From Streptomyces sp. NBRC 110028 (GTDB lineage: Bacteria > Actinomycetota > Actinomycetes > Streptomycetales > Streptomycetaceae): a DNA stretch of 64,000 nucleotides. The notes under the pieces were generated by a model. It searched no databases. It worked only from the letters and a program-made list of their open reading frames with translations, and was not told the origin of the DNA. Numbering within the stretch: the first letter of the stretch is position 1; each line of letters begins with the position of its first letter. Of this stretch, positions 42,595 to 51,249 are shown one piece after another. Location of the stretch: the NCBI RefSeq assembly GCF_001417735.1, contig NZ_BBUZ01000033.1, positions 124,001 to 188,000 of the forward strand, written 5' to 3'. Position numbers and translations under genes: made by a program.

Positions 42595-43905
42595 GTGGCT
42601 GAGAGCACAGACGTAGTCGTCGTCGGGGCCGGGGTCATCGGATCCTCCATCGCTCTCGAACTGGCGCGGAGCGGCCTGCGGGTGGTCGTCGTCGACAAGT
42701 TCGGCGGCGCAGGCAACGGCTCCACCAGCGCCTCGAGCGCCGTGGTCCGCTTCACCTATCCCACGATCGCGGGCGTCAATGCCGCGTGGGAGTCCCTTCA
42801 CTGCTGGGAAACATGGCGCGACCACCTCCAAGCACCCGCCGGTGAACCCCTCGCAGGGTTCAACCGCTGCGGCGTCACCATGCTGGACGTGGACTTCGCA
42901 CCCCGCAGCCTGTTCACGCGCCACTTCGACAAGGTCGGTGTCCCGTACGAGGAATGGGATGCACAGGAGCTGTCCGAGCGCTTGCCCGCCGTGGACACCG
43001 GCCGGTATTTCCCGCCCTGCCCTGTGGATGACGATGAGTTCTTCGCCGACGCATCCGCTCGGCTCGGTGCTCTCCACACACCCGACGGAGGCTTTGTCGA
43101 CGACCCGCAACTCGCCGCGCGCAACCTTGCTGCCGCCGCCGAGCGGCACGGAGCCACCTTCCGCTGGAAGACCGAGGTCACCGCGGTGATGCGCCGCAGG
43201 GGACGCGTGCGCGGTGTGCGCCTCAAGGAGGGAACCGAACTGTCCGCCGCGGTGGTCGTCAACTCGGCCGGCCCATGGTCGGGACAGCTGAACCGGCTCG
43301 CCGGAGTAGGCGGCGACTTCACGGTCGGCCTGCGGCCGCTTCGCCAGGAGGTGCACCATGCAGCGGCCCCCGCCGGCTACCACGAAGCCCGCGGCGACCG
43401 TCAGGCACCGGTGCTGCTCGATATGGACCTCGGCACATATATACGGCCCGAGGGCAGGGAGTTCCTGCTCGTCGGCGGCACGGAACCCGAGTGCGACCCG
43501 CTGGAATGGCTCGATGATCCGGACGACGGGAGCCCCCTCCCGACCGTGCCGCAGTTCAGAACGCAGGTGACGCGGGCGGCTCGCCGGCTGCCCGGTCTGC
43601 GCGTTCCCAACAAACCCAAAGGGGTGGCAGGCGTGTACGACGTGACCGACGACTGGACCCCCGTTTACGACCGAACCGAACTTGCCGGCTTCTACGTAGC
43701 CATCGGCACCAGCGGCAATCAGTTCAAGAACGCCCCTCTGGTAGGCCGCCTCATGACCACCCTGATCCAAGGTGTCGAAGGCGGGCACGACCACGACCGC
43801 AGTGCGCTCACGCACACCTGCGAACACACCGGCCAGACCATCGACCTCGGTGCTTTCTCACGCCGACGTCGGCCAGCCGCATCCACGGGCACAGTCCTTG
43901 GCTGA
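42595..43905 (+). CDS. FAD-dependent oxidoreductase, DAO family (sarcosine/amino-acid oxidase-like)
   Basis: A 436-residue flavoprotein starting at GTG 42595. The FAD Rossmann motif is DVVVVGAGVIGSSIALELARSG. Later segments include SSAVVRFTYPTIAGV, VVNSAGPWSG, GYDVTDDWTPVYD-like GVYDVTDDWTPVYD and GFYVAIGTSGNQFKNAPLVG, typical of the DAO fold. Family members oxidise secondary or primary amines of amino acids. The C-terminal ~45 residues (GHDHDRSALTH...) extend beyond the fold. It follows the TetR gene and may use the amine released by the amidohydrolase (inference). Confidence 0.88.
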   Translation: MAESTDVVVVGAGVIGSSIALELARSGLRVVVVDKFGGAGNGSTSASSAVVRFTYPTIAGVNAAWESLHCWETWRDHLQAPAGEPLAGFNRCGVTMLDVDFAPRSLFTRHFDKVGVPYEEWDAQELSERLPAVDTGRYFPPCPVDDDEFFADASARLGALHTPDGGFVDDPQLAARNLAAAAERHGATFRWKTEVTAVMRRRGRVRGVRLKEGTELSAAVVVNSAGPWSGQLNRLAGVGGDFTVGLRPLRQEVHHAAAPAGYHEARGDRQAPVLLDMDLGTYIRPEGREFLLVGGTEPECDPLEWLDDPDDGSPLPTVPQFRTQVTRAARRLPGLRVPNKPKGVAGVYDVTDDWTPVYDRTELAGFYVAIGTSGNQFKNAPLVGRLMTTLIQGVEGGHDHDRSALTHTCEHTGQTIDLGAFSRRRRPAASTGTVLG

Positions 43906-43939
43906 CGCCGGGCCGCGACCAGCCGGGGCCGACATGCGC

Positions 43940-44085
43940 ACTTCCTGACACACCTGGTCAACGGGGCAACCGCCATGTTCTTCCGCTGCACCGTCTGCGG
44001 CGCCCATCTCGAGTGGGAAGACGCTGGAATGGGCCGCTTCCGCGACGCGGCCGAGGCGGTCACACAGGTGCGGGCCCTGTTCTGA
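43940..44085 (+). pseudogene. CbrC/UPF0167-like C-terminal fragment
   Basis: A short plus frame reads HFLTHLVNGATAMFFRCTVC, GAHLEWEDAG, MGRFRDAAEAVTQVRALF, ending at a TGA at 44083-44085. The FRCxxCGxHL pattern resembles the C-terminal zinc-knuckle-like end of CbrC-family proteins. There is no start. The similarity is short. Confidence 0.3.
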
Positions 44086-44693
44086 ATGCCGCCCGACGCG
44101 TCCCTCGACGCTGCCTTCTCGCACCAGACTGCCGAAGCCCCCTGAACAGAGGCGGGAGATGCGCCATGACGTGATGACATACCCACACCGCCGCTGTGAC
44201 GGCGGTCGGGCCTGACGGCACGCTCCCTCGCGGATCCGGCCAACGGGCCGTGGCCAGGGCGGCGGACGAGCGGCGGGAGCGCTTGTGCCCACCTCTCGCC
44301 TTCGGTCCGTTGCCGACCGCAGGACACCCCCGGTCCGCCCAGCGGGCAGGGACGGACAAGTAGCACGCCCCAGCAGGCTGCGCTGGGCGGCGCGACCGGT
44401 GGCGGTCGCCGCTCGCTCACCCAGCCGCGACGACGGCCAGGCATCCGCTGTCGCCGGACGCGGGCCATACGGACGCCGTCCGTGGATGAGAAAAACCACG
44501 CCGATACCCAGGTACCGATGTCGGACAGCCAGCGGATCGACGCTGTCTGCGGGCCCTCACCCGTACGCCTCCTACCAGCGGCCCACTCGCAGCTGAACTC
44601 CGGTCGCCGATCACTGCACGTCATCGGCGGCCAGGCCATTCTCGTTCGACCCGGCCCAGGGACGGGCGCTCGTGGTTCCCGACCTGCCAGGCC
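44086..44693. other. Geneless stretch of decayed sequence
   Basis: About 600 bases in which no frame on either strand gives a recognisable protein. The plus and minus open frames here are Arg/Pro/Ser-rich and look like chance products of high GC. Confidence 0.55.
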
Positions 44694-44996
44694 ATGTACG
44701 ACACGCTCGTCCTGCGTCGGCCTGACGGGAAGCTGGTTCCGATGCCCGCCAGTAAGTGGGCGTACGACAAGGCCCGCACAGCCTTGACCGTCGACCTGAG
44801 CAAGGGCGTCACTTTCAGCGACGGCGCCGCATTCGACGCCGCCGCGACCAAGACGAACCTCGACCACATCCGCACCGGCTCCGGCCCGCAGGGCGACACC
44901 CTCCCCGACGTCACTGGACGGCGGCCACGACTGCGATCGGTACCCACGGGTGTGGTCAGGCGGACCCACAGCGGTCCGCTGCCGCCTCTGGCGTGA
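44694..44996 (+). pseudogene. ABC transporter family 5 substrate-binding protein, internal fragment
   Basis: The frame reads MYDTLVLRRPDGKLVPMPAS, KWAYDKARTALTVDLSKGVTF, SDGAAFDAAATKTNLDHI, which is the standard N-terminal lobe of family 5 binding proteins (YDTL..PDGK..P..A..W....LTL.LRKGVTFSDG..FDA). The signal peptide and the C-terminal three quarters are missing, and the sequence loses similarity after DTLPDVTG. It is a leftover of a lost peptide or opine importer. Confidence 0.65.
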
Positions 44997-45077
44997 CTCG
45001 GTCGGGTACTCCGCGCCGCGATCAAATTCACCACGCGGCGGGAGCGCCAGCCCTGCGGCTCACGGTCCCTCCTGCGA

Positions 45078-45518
45078 TCAGGTGCTCCGCGTCCAGGAAC
45101 CGAGAACCATGAGGGTTTTGGTCCCGGTTACCTGACCGGCGCGACGCAGGCTGTCGATGACCTGTTGGAGATGCTCGATGTCGCGGACGCGGACGTGCAC
45201 CAGGGCGTCCGGATCGCCGGCGATGGTGAAGACGGCTTGGACCTCGGGGACCTTGTAGGCGGTGCGGACGATCTCCCCAACCGGTGTGGTTCCGGTGTAG
45301 GACAGCTCCACGAAGGCCTCGATGCCCCAGCCGAGCTTGGTGTGGTCGACCTGCACGGTGAAGCCGGTGATCACGCCACTCTCCCGGAGCCGGTCCACAC
45401 GGCGTTTGACCGCGGCAACCGACAGTCCCACGTCGATCGCCATGTCCGAGAAGGTGCGCCGCCCGTCTTCGTGGAGCATGCGCAGCAACTGGCGGTCGAC
45501 GTCGTCGATCTCTGTCAT
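45078..45518 (-). CDS. Lrp/AsnC family transcriptional regulator
   Basis: 146 residues from the ATG at 45518, preceded by GATGGAGGTACTG. The HTH is VDRQLLRMLHEDGRRTFSDMAIDVGLSVAAVKRRVDRLRESGVI. The RAM ligand domain is FTVQVDHTKLGWGIEAFVELSY to FTIAGDPDALVHVRVRDIEHLQQVIDSLRR. It is divergent from the indolepyruvate oxidoreductase gene, and the AT-rich gap contains a 15-bp palindrome. AsnC-type regulators usually sense amino acids, which fits control of an amino-acid-catabolic enzyme. Confidence 0.92.
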   Translation of the reverse strand: MTEIDDVDRQLLRMLHEDGRRTFSDMAIDVGLSVAAVKRRVDRLRESGVITGFTVQVDHTKLGWGIEAFVELSYTGTTPVGEIVRTAYKVPEVQAVFTIAGDPDALVHVRVRDIEHLQQVIDSLRRAGQVTGTKTLMVLGSWTRST

Positions 45519-45607
45519 CAGTACCTCCATCACACTCAGCGGGTGACAATAAAATGCATCTACAAGCAGTATCTGATCAAATTCTTTGCTTCTTGCCCGC
45601 AATTTCT

Positions 45608-45622
45608 CACAAGTTACTTGTG
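45608..45622. promoter_or_regulatory. Operator candidate for the Lrp/AsnC regulator
   Basis: CACAAGT, a central T, then ACTTGTG: a perfect 15-bp palindrome in the AT-rich divergent region between the Lrp gene (start 45518) and the IOR gene (start 45682). It lies about 60 bases before the IOR start, where it could overlap the promoter. Confidence 0.55.
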
Positions 45623-45681
45623 TCGCACGGTGGGATGTTGTTGTCCTTGGCGCCCGGACCCGTGATCTCGAGGAGGCGCGC

Positions 45682-48600
45682 ATGAGCACCGATCCTGCCG
45701 CGGTATCGCTTGACGACAAGTACACGGCCCGCAGCGGCCGGGTACTGATCTCAGGCATCCAGGCCCTGGTGCGACTGACCCTCGAACAGCGCCGTCTCGA
45801 CGAAGCACGCGGCCTGAACACCCGTGCTTTCGTGACCGGCTACCAGGGCTCACCGCTGGGCGGGGTCGATATGGAGATGGACAGGGCGCGCCGCTTCCTC
45901 GACCCCGGCGGCGTGGTGTTCCGGCCAGGTCTGAACGAAGAGCTGGCCGCGACGGCGGTGGCCGGGACACAGGTACTCGGGCAGGTCCCCGGACGCCGTC
46001 ACGACGGGGTCACCGGGTTCTGGTACGGCAAGAACCCCGGGCTGGACCGGGCAGCCGACGCGATCCGGCACTCCACCGTGGCCGGCACCGCGGCGCTCGG
46101 CGGAGCGGTGGCCTGGATCGGCGACGACCCCGGCAGCAAGTCTTCGACGGTGCCCAGTTCGTGCGAGCCGATGTGCCAGAGCCTGGCCATGCCCCTGCTC
46201 ACACCCGGCAATGTGGCGGAGATCATCGAGCTCGGGCTGCATGCCGTGGCTCTGTCTCGCGCCACCGGCCTGTGGACCGGCTTGAAGATCGTCGCGGACA
46301 TCGCGGACGCCACCGCGGTCGTCGACCTCGATGCGCTGCGGCCGGACGTCCCCGCACCCCCCCGCAGCCCCCGTGGGGCTCCCCCAACCCTCGTCGGTCC
46401 CGCCTCGCTGGACGCCGAGCATGACATGCTCACCCGCCGTCTGGATCTGGCACGTGACTACGCCCGTCAGACGAATCTGAACCACATCGTCTTCAGCGCC
46501 CGGCAAGCGACCTTGGGCGTGGTGGCCTCCGGCACCTCCTACGCCGTGGTGCAACGTGCCCTCGCCGACCTCGGTATCGACGAGTCCGCCCTGGAGGATC
46601 TGGGCGTCCGTCTGATCCGCCTGGCGATGCCGTTCCCCCTGTCGGCAGAGGAACTGGTGGCCATGACCGGCGACCTCGACCAGGTTCTCGTCGTCGAGGA
46701 CAAGGTGCCTTTCATCGAAGGCCACCTCAAGGAAGCCCTCTACGGCACGACCGGCGCGCCCACCGTGGTGGGCCGTCGCGGTGAGAACGGCCGCCCGCTG
46801 CTGACCGCCCGCGGCACACTGGGCGCCGAAGACGTGGCCAAGGCGCTGGCCACGCGGATCGGGCCCGACCGCCTGCCGCACACCGCTTCCGTTCAGCTGA
46901 CCGCCATGAAGCCGCCAGTCCCGGCCCGTATCGCGGTGCCGACCCTTTCAGCGCGCACGCCGTACTTCTGCTCGGGATGTCCGCACAGCGCCTCCACCCG
47001 TACCGACGACGACACCCTCGTCGGAGTGGGCATCGGCTGCCACGTCATGATCGCGTTGGATGGCGCGGGGCGCGGCAACCAGGTCGGGCTGACCCAAATG
47101 GGAGGGGAGGGTGCCCAGTGGATCGGCCTCGCTCCCTTCACCGAGGACCGGCACTTCGTGCAGAACCTCGGTGACGGTACCTTCCACCACTCCGGGTCGC
47201 TCGCCATTCGCGCGGCGATAGCCGCGGGCGTCACGATGACCTACAAGCTGCTCTACAACGACGCCGTCGCCATGACTGGGGGCCAGCGCCCCGAAGGGCG
47301 CCTGGACGTGCCGACCCTGACCCGCTGGCTCGCCCTCGAGGGCGTACGGAAGGTCGTCGTGACCACCGCCGAGCCGGCCGACTACCGTGGTATACGCCTT
47401 GATCCGATCGCCACCGTGCGACACCGCGACGACCTGCCCGAAGCCGAGAAGGAACTGGCCGCCGTCGAGGGCGTGACCGTGCTCATCCATGACGACCGGT
47501 GCGCCGCGGAGGAACGCAGGCTGCGCAAGCGCGGCAAACTCCCCACCCCCGCCGAGAAGGTGGTCATCAACCAGCGGGTCTGCGAGGGCTGCGGTGACTG
47601 CGGCGACGTGTCCACATGTCTGTCGGTGCAGCCCGTCGCCACCGAGTTCGGCCGCAAGACCCAGATCCACCAGGCCTCCTGCAACTCGGACTTCAGCTGC
47701 CTGAAGGGCGACTGTCCCTCCTTCCTCCTCGTGGAGCCGAAGGACAAGCGGCCCTCCCGCCCCCTTCCCGAACTGCCCGTGGAACTGACCACGCCCGGCT
47801 CCGCCCTGTCCGGGAACAGCACCCTGCTGCGCATGCCCGGCATCGGCGGCACCGGCGTCGTGACCGTGTCACAGATCCTGCAGATGGCAGCCCATCTCGA
47901 CGGCCGCTACGCCGCCGGACTGGAGCAGACCGGACTCGCGCAGAAGGGCGGTCCCGTCGTCAGCGACGTGCGGATCTCCTCAGACCCTGTGACCGGAGCC
48001 CTGCGGGCCTCCCACGCGACCGCGGACGTGATCATCGGCTTCGACCTGCTCGGGGCAGCCGCCGACTCCAACATGCGGGTGGCCCGCCCCGGTCACACCA
48101 TTGCCGTCATCAACACCGCCATCGTGCCCACCGCCGCGATGGTCACCAACCGGGTCGTCATGCCCGGCTCCCCGGACGACGCACTGGAGCGGATCGAATC
48201 GGTAACCCGCTCCAAGGAGAACCTGTACCTCGATGCCCAGGGCCTGGCCGAATCCCTGTTCGGCGACCACATGCCGACCAACATGTTGCTCATCGGCGCC
48301 GCCTATCAGCACGGCTGCGTTCCCCTGACGGACCAGTCCATCGAAGCCGCAATCCGCCTCAACGGCGCTGCCATGGACAAGAACCTCGCCGCCTTCCGCT
48401 GGGGGCGGGCAGCGGCCCTGGACCCCGAGGCCGTACGGCGTGCCATCGCCACGCCCGCCCGGGAGGTTCTCGACATCACGCCCGAGGCACGGACCATCGC
48501 GGACGCCGCCGCGCGATCCGGGAGCCTGCGAGACGTCATAGCACTGCGCAGCGCGGACTTGATCGCCTACCAGAACAAGGCGTATGCGCGGCAATATGCC

Positions 48601-49167
48601 GACGAGGTGCGGCAGGTGGCCACCGTGGCCGGACAGCGGGCCGGCGACGAGACCGGCGAGCGCATCGCGATCGCCTACGCCCAGGGACTCCACAAACTCA
48701 TGGCATACAAGGACGAGTACGAGGTGGCCCGGCTGCATCTGGACGCCGTGGAGCAGGCCAAGATCGAGGACGAGTTCGGTGCCGGCGCCGCCGTCTCCGT
48801 CATGCTGCACCCGCCGATACTCCGCGCCCTGGGCATGAAGCGCAAGATCCGCCTCCGGCGCACCGCGCCCGCCACCTTCCGGACGCTCTACGCCCTGCGA
48901 GGACTGCGCGGAACCTGGATGGACCTCTTCGGATACGCGGAGGTCCGCCGCCTGGAGCGCACGCTGATCGCGGAGTACTCGCGCCTGGTCCAAGACGCTC
49001 TCGCGCACCTGACACCGGACAACGCCGCCAAGGTCGAGGACCTGGTACGGCTCACCGACGCCATCCGCGGCTACGAGGGCATCAAGCTGGCGGCCATCGC
49101 CGACTTTCGCGAGAAGGCACGCGAGGCCCTTGCCGGGCTGGACGAACCGACCGCGGTGTCCGCCTGA
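45682..49167 (+). CDS. Fused indolepyruvate (arylpyruvate) ferredoxin oxidoreductase
   Basis: A 1161-residue protein fusing the alpha (IorA) and gamma (IorB) parts. The ATG at 45682 follows GAGGAGGCGCGC. The N-terminal pyrimidine/ThDP part begins RSGRVLISGIQALVRLTLEQ and GYQGSPLGGVD; the second ThDP region is FCSGCPHSASTRT and GVGIGCHVMIAL, with MGGEGAQWIGLAPF. The Fe-S region at about residues 630-680 reads VCEGCGDCGDVSTC and CNSDFSCLKGDCPSF. The gamma domain is MPGIGGTGVVTVSQILQMAA. It oxidatively decarboxylates aryl or branched 2-oxoacids from transamination to the acyl-CoA, reducing ferredoxin. It is divergent from the Lrp gene and followed by an acyl-CoA dehydrogenase remnant. Confidence 0.93.
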   Translation: MSTDPAAVSLDDKYTARSGRVLISGIQALVRLTLEQRRLDEARGLNTRAFVTGYQGSPLGGVDMEMDRARRFLDPGGVVFRPGLNEELAATAVAGTQVLGQVPGRRHDGVTGFWYGKNPGLDRAADAIRHSTVAGTAALGGAVAWIGDDPGSKSSTVPSSCEPMCQSLAMPLLTPGNVAEIIELGLHAVALSRATGLWTGLKIVADIADATAVVDLDALRPDVPAPPRSPRGAPPTLVGPASLDAEHDMLTRRLDLARDYARQTNLNHIVFSARQATLGVVASGTSYAVVQRALADLGIDESALEDLGVRLIRLAMPFPLSAEELVAMTGDLDQVLVVEDKVPFIEGHLKEALYGTTGAPTVVGRRGENGRPLLTARGTLGAEDVAKALATRIGPDRLPHTASVQLTAMKPPVPARIAVPTLSARTPYFCSGCPHSASTRTDDDTLVGVGIGCHVMIALDGAGRGNQVGLTQMGGEGAQWIGLAPFTEDRHFVQNLGDGTFHHSGSLAIRAAIAAGVTMTYKLLYNDAVAMTGGQRPEGRLDVPTLTRWLALEGVRKVVVTTAEPADYRGIRLDPIATVRHRDDLPEAEKELAAVEGVTVLIHDDRCAAEERRLRKRGKLPTPAEKVVINQRVCEGCGDCGDVSTCLSVQPVATEFGRKTQIHQASCNSDFSCLKGDCPSFLLVEPKDKRPSRPLPELPVELTTPGSALSGNSTLLRMPGIGGTGVVTVSQILQMAAHLDGRYAAGLEQTGLAQKGGPVVSDVRISSDPVTGALRASHATADVIIGFDLLGAAADSNMRVARPGHTIAVINTAIVPTAAMVTNRVVMPGSPDDALERIESVTRSKENLYLDAQGLAESLFGDHMPTNMLLIGAAYQHGCVPLTDQSIEAAIRLNGAAMDKNLAAFRWGRAAALDPEAVRRAIATPAREVLDITPEARTIADAAARSGSLRDVIALRSADLIAYQNKAYARQYADEVRQVATVAGQRAGDETGERIAIAYAQGLHKLMAYKDEYEVARLHLDAVEQAKIEDEFGAGAAVSVMLHPPILRALGMKRKIRLRRTAPATFRTLYALRGLRGTWMDLFGYAEVRRLERTLIAEYSRLVQDALAHLTPDNAAKVEDLVRLTDAIRGYEGIKLAAIADFREKAREALAGLDEPTAVSA

Positions 49168-49211
49168 GCCCTTCGCTCCCTTTCACCGCCCACAGCCAGG
49201 AGCTTTCCGTC

Positions 49212-49633
49212 ATGCCTGTCGACCGTCTGCTGCCCACGCGGGAGGCCGAGGACCTGCTCGACCTCGTCCGCGACATCGCCGACAAGGAACTCGCACCCCG
49301 TGTCGATGAAACACGAGCGCACCGAAACCCACCCCGAGGGCCTGTTCGGGCTTCTGGGCCAGGCCGGGCTGCTCGGCCTGCCCTACCCGGAGGAGTTCGG
49401 CGGCGGTAACCAGCCTTACGAGGTCTACCTCCAGGTCCTTGAGGAGTTGGCAGCACACTGGGCCGCCGTCGCCGTAGCCGCCAGCGTTCATAGCCTCGCC
49501 GCCTTCCCGCTCCTGAGCGCCGGCACCTCCGCCCAGTGCCAGCGCTGGGCGGAAGACATCCTCAGCGGCTCCCTCATCGGCGGCTACAGCCTCTCCGAAC
49601 CACAGGCCGGCTCCGATGCTGCGGCCCTGACCT
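49212..49633 (+). pseudogene. Acyl-CoA dehydrogenase, frameshifted and truncated
   Basis: The ATG at 49212 opens MPVDRLLPTREAEDLLDLVRDIADKELAPRVDE. One extra A at about 49311 breaks the frame; skipping it gives HERTETHPEGLFGLLGQAGL, GLPYPEEFGGGNQPYEVYLQVLEELAAHW and YSLSEPQAGSDAAAL, the N-terminal and start of the middle domain. After about 49633 the frame passes into an IS1380 transposase end, so FAD- and substrate-binding C-terminal domains are gone. It was probably the next step after the IOR reaction. Confidence 0.85.
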
Positions 49634-49971
49634 GCCGTCACCACGCCGTCATCGAGCAGGTCATCGCCGACAGCAAGGCATCCGCCCTGGCCCACCTGCC
49701 CTCGGGACACTTCCACGCCAACGCGGCCTGGCTGGTCCTGTGGGCGACGGCCTACAACCTGCTGCGAGCCGCAGGCGCCCTGACCTCGGCCTTCCACGCC
49801 AAGGCCACCACCGCCACCTTGCGCACCCACCTCGTCCGTGTCCCCGCCAGGATCGCCCGCTCCGCCCGGCGCGTGACCCTGCACCTGCCCCAGCGATGGC
49901 CGTGGCAGCACGCCTGGACACAGCCGTTCGAAACCATCCACGCGCCACCCGATGCCGCCCGACGTCACTGA
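49634..49971 (+). pseudogene. IS1380-family transposase, C-terminal fragment
   Basis: In frame with the broken acyl-CoA dehydrogenase the protein continues RHHAVIEQVIADSKASALAH, LPSGHFHANAAWLVLWATAYNL, RAAGALTSAFHAKATTATLR, VPARIARSARRVTLHLPQRWPW, the well-known IS1380 C-terminus. No upstream transposase part is present. The fusion is accidental. Confidence 0.8.
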
Positions 49972-50103
49972 CCATCCCGCCCCGTCAGGGCCCGACCGGA
50001 GCAGAACCGTGGAAAAGCTGGGCAGACCAGCAAATACCCCCTGCCCGCGTCCGGCCCCAGCCCCAACCCCCGCCCCTCGCGCAGGCGAGGGAGTTACGCG
50101 GCG

Positions 50104-51090
50104 TCAGCCGGCCCAGGGGGTTGCCGGCCGCGCCATCATGGCGAGCAGGTCGAACGTGAGCCCGGCCGCGGCGAGCGCGGTGATCTGCGCGTGGTCGTAC
50201 GCCGGAGCGATCTCGACGACATCGGCGCCGATCACGTCGAGGTCGGCCAGGCCGAAGAGGATCATCTGCAGCTCACGGGTCGTGAGACCGCCAGGCTCAG
50301 GTGTTCCCGTGCCTGGGGCGTTGGCCGGGTCGAGCACGTCGATGTCGATGCTGACGTACACCGGACGGTCGCCGACGCGCGACCGGACGCGGTCGACGAC
50401 ATCGTCGATCCCGCGGCGTGCGATCTCGAGCGTCGTGATCGTCGCGAAGCCGAGCTCCTTGTCGTTGATGAAGTCCCGCGCTGACGGCATGGTGCCGCGG
50501 ATACCGAGATGGGCCGAGTGGTGGACGTCGAGCAGTCCCTCCTCGACCGCGCGACGGAAGGGCGTGCCGTGCACCACGCGAGCACCGAAGATGTTGTCCC
50601 ACGTGTCGAGGTGAGCGTCGAAGTGCACGAGCGCGACCGGGCCGTGCTGGGCGTGGGCCGCCCGCAGCATCGGGAGCGCGATCGTGTGGTCGCCGCCGAG
50701 TGTGACGATGCGATCGGCGCTCGCGTAGAGCCCTCGGGCCGCCTGCTCTATCTGGCCGATCGCCTCGCCGATGTCGAACGGCGTCACTCCGACGTCGCCC
50801 GCGTCCGCCACTTGCAGCGTCTCCCACGGCTCGACCTCAAGCCCGATGTGGAAGGGGCGCAGCAGCTTCGAGCCGGCCCGCACGGCCTCAGGGCCGAACC
50901 GCGCACCGGGGCGGTACGTCGTGCCGGAGTCGAATGGCACGCCGAATACCGCGACGTCGGCCCGGCCGACCTCGTCGAGCCGGGGCAGCCTCGCGAAGGT
51001 CGAGGCGCCCGCGTATCGCGGCATCGCCAGGAGCGCGTCGGGTGGCCCGATGATCGTGCGGGTCTCAGTCGCGGACTGGTCCTCGGCCAT
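50104..51090 (-). CDS. Agmatinase/ureohydrolase family protein
   Basis: A 328-residue arginase-superfamily enzyme. The ATG at 51090 is preceded by AGGAGGAATCACG. Dimanganese ligands are visible in TLGGDHTIALP, VHFDAHLDTWDN and VSIDIDVLDPANAPGTGTPEPGGL. RYAGASTFARLPRLDEVGRADVAVFGVPFDSGTTYRPGARFGP is typical of agmatinase and related guanidino-acid hydrolases. It would release urea from a guanidino compound. It sits between mobile-element debris and IS110, so its link to the downstream peptide operon is only by proximity. Confidence 0.92.
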   Translation of the reverse strand: MAEDQSATETRTIIGPPDALLAMPRYAGASTFARLPRLDEVGRADVAVFGVPFDSGTTYRPGARFGPEAVRAGSKLLRPFHIGLEVEPWETLQVADAGDVGVTPFDIGEAIGQIEQAARGLYASADRIVTLGGDHTIALPMLRAAHAQHGPVALVHFDAHLDTWDNIFGARVVHGTPFRRAVEEGLLDVHHSAHLGIRGTMPSARDFINDKELGFATITTLEIARRGIDDVVDRVRSRVGDRPVYVSIDIDVLDPANAPGTGTPEPGGLTTRELQMILFGLADLDVIGADVVEIAPAYDHAQITALAAAGLTFDLLAMMARPATPWAG

Positions 51091-51249
51091 CGTGATTCCT
51101 CCTGGTGAGTGAGCGGGGCACGACCGAGCGTAGGGAGGAGGACGGCCCTGGGAGATTGGGCTACTGACCGAGAACCCCCATCTCCTGTCGGTCGTTCGCA
51201 CCATGCGGCGCGCAACCCACTGCTGGACAATCGCCTCCTAATGATGTTG

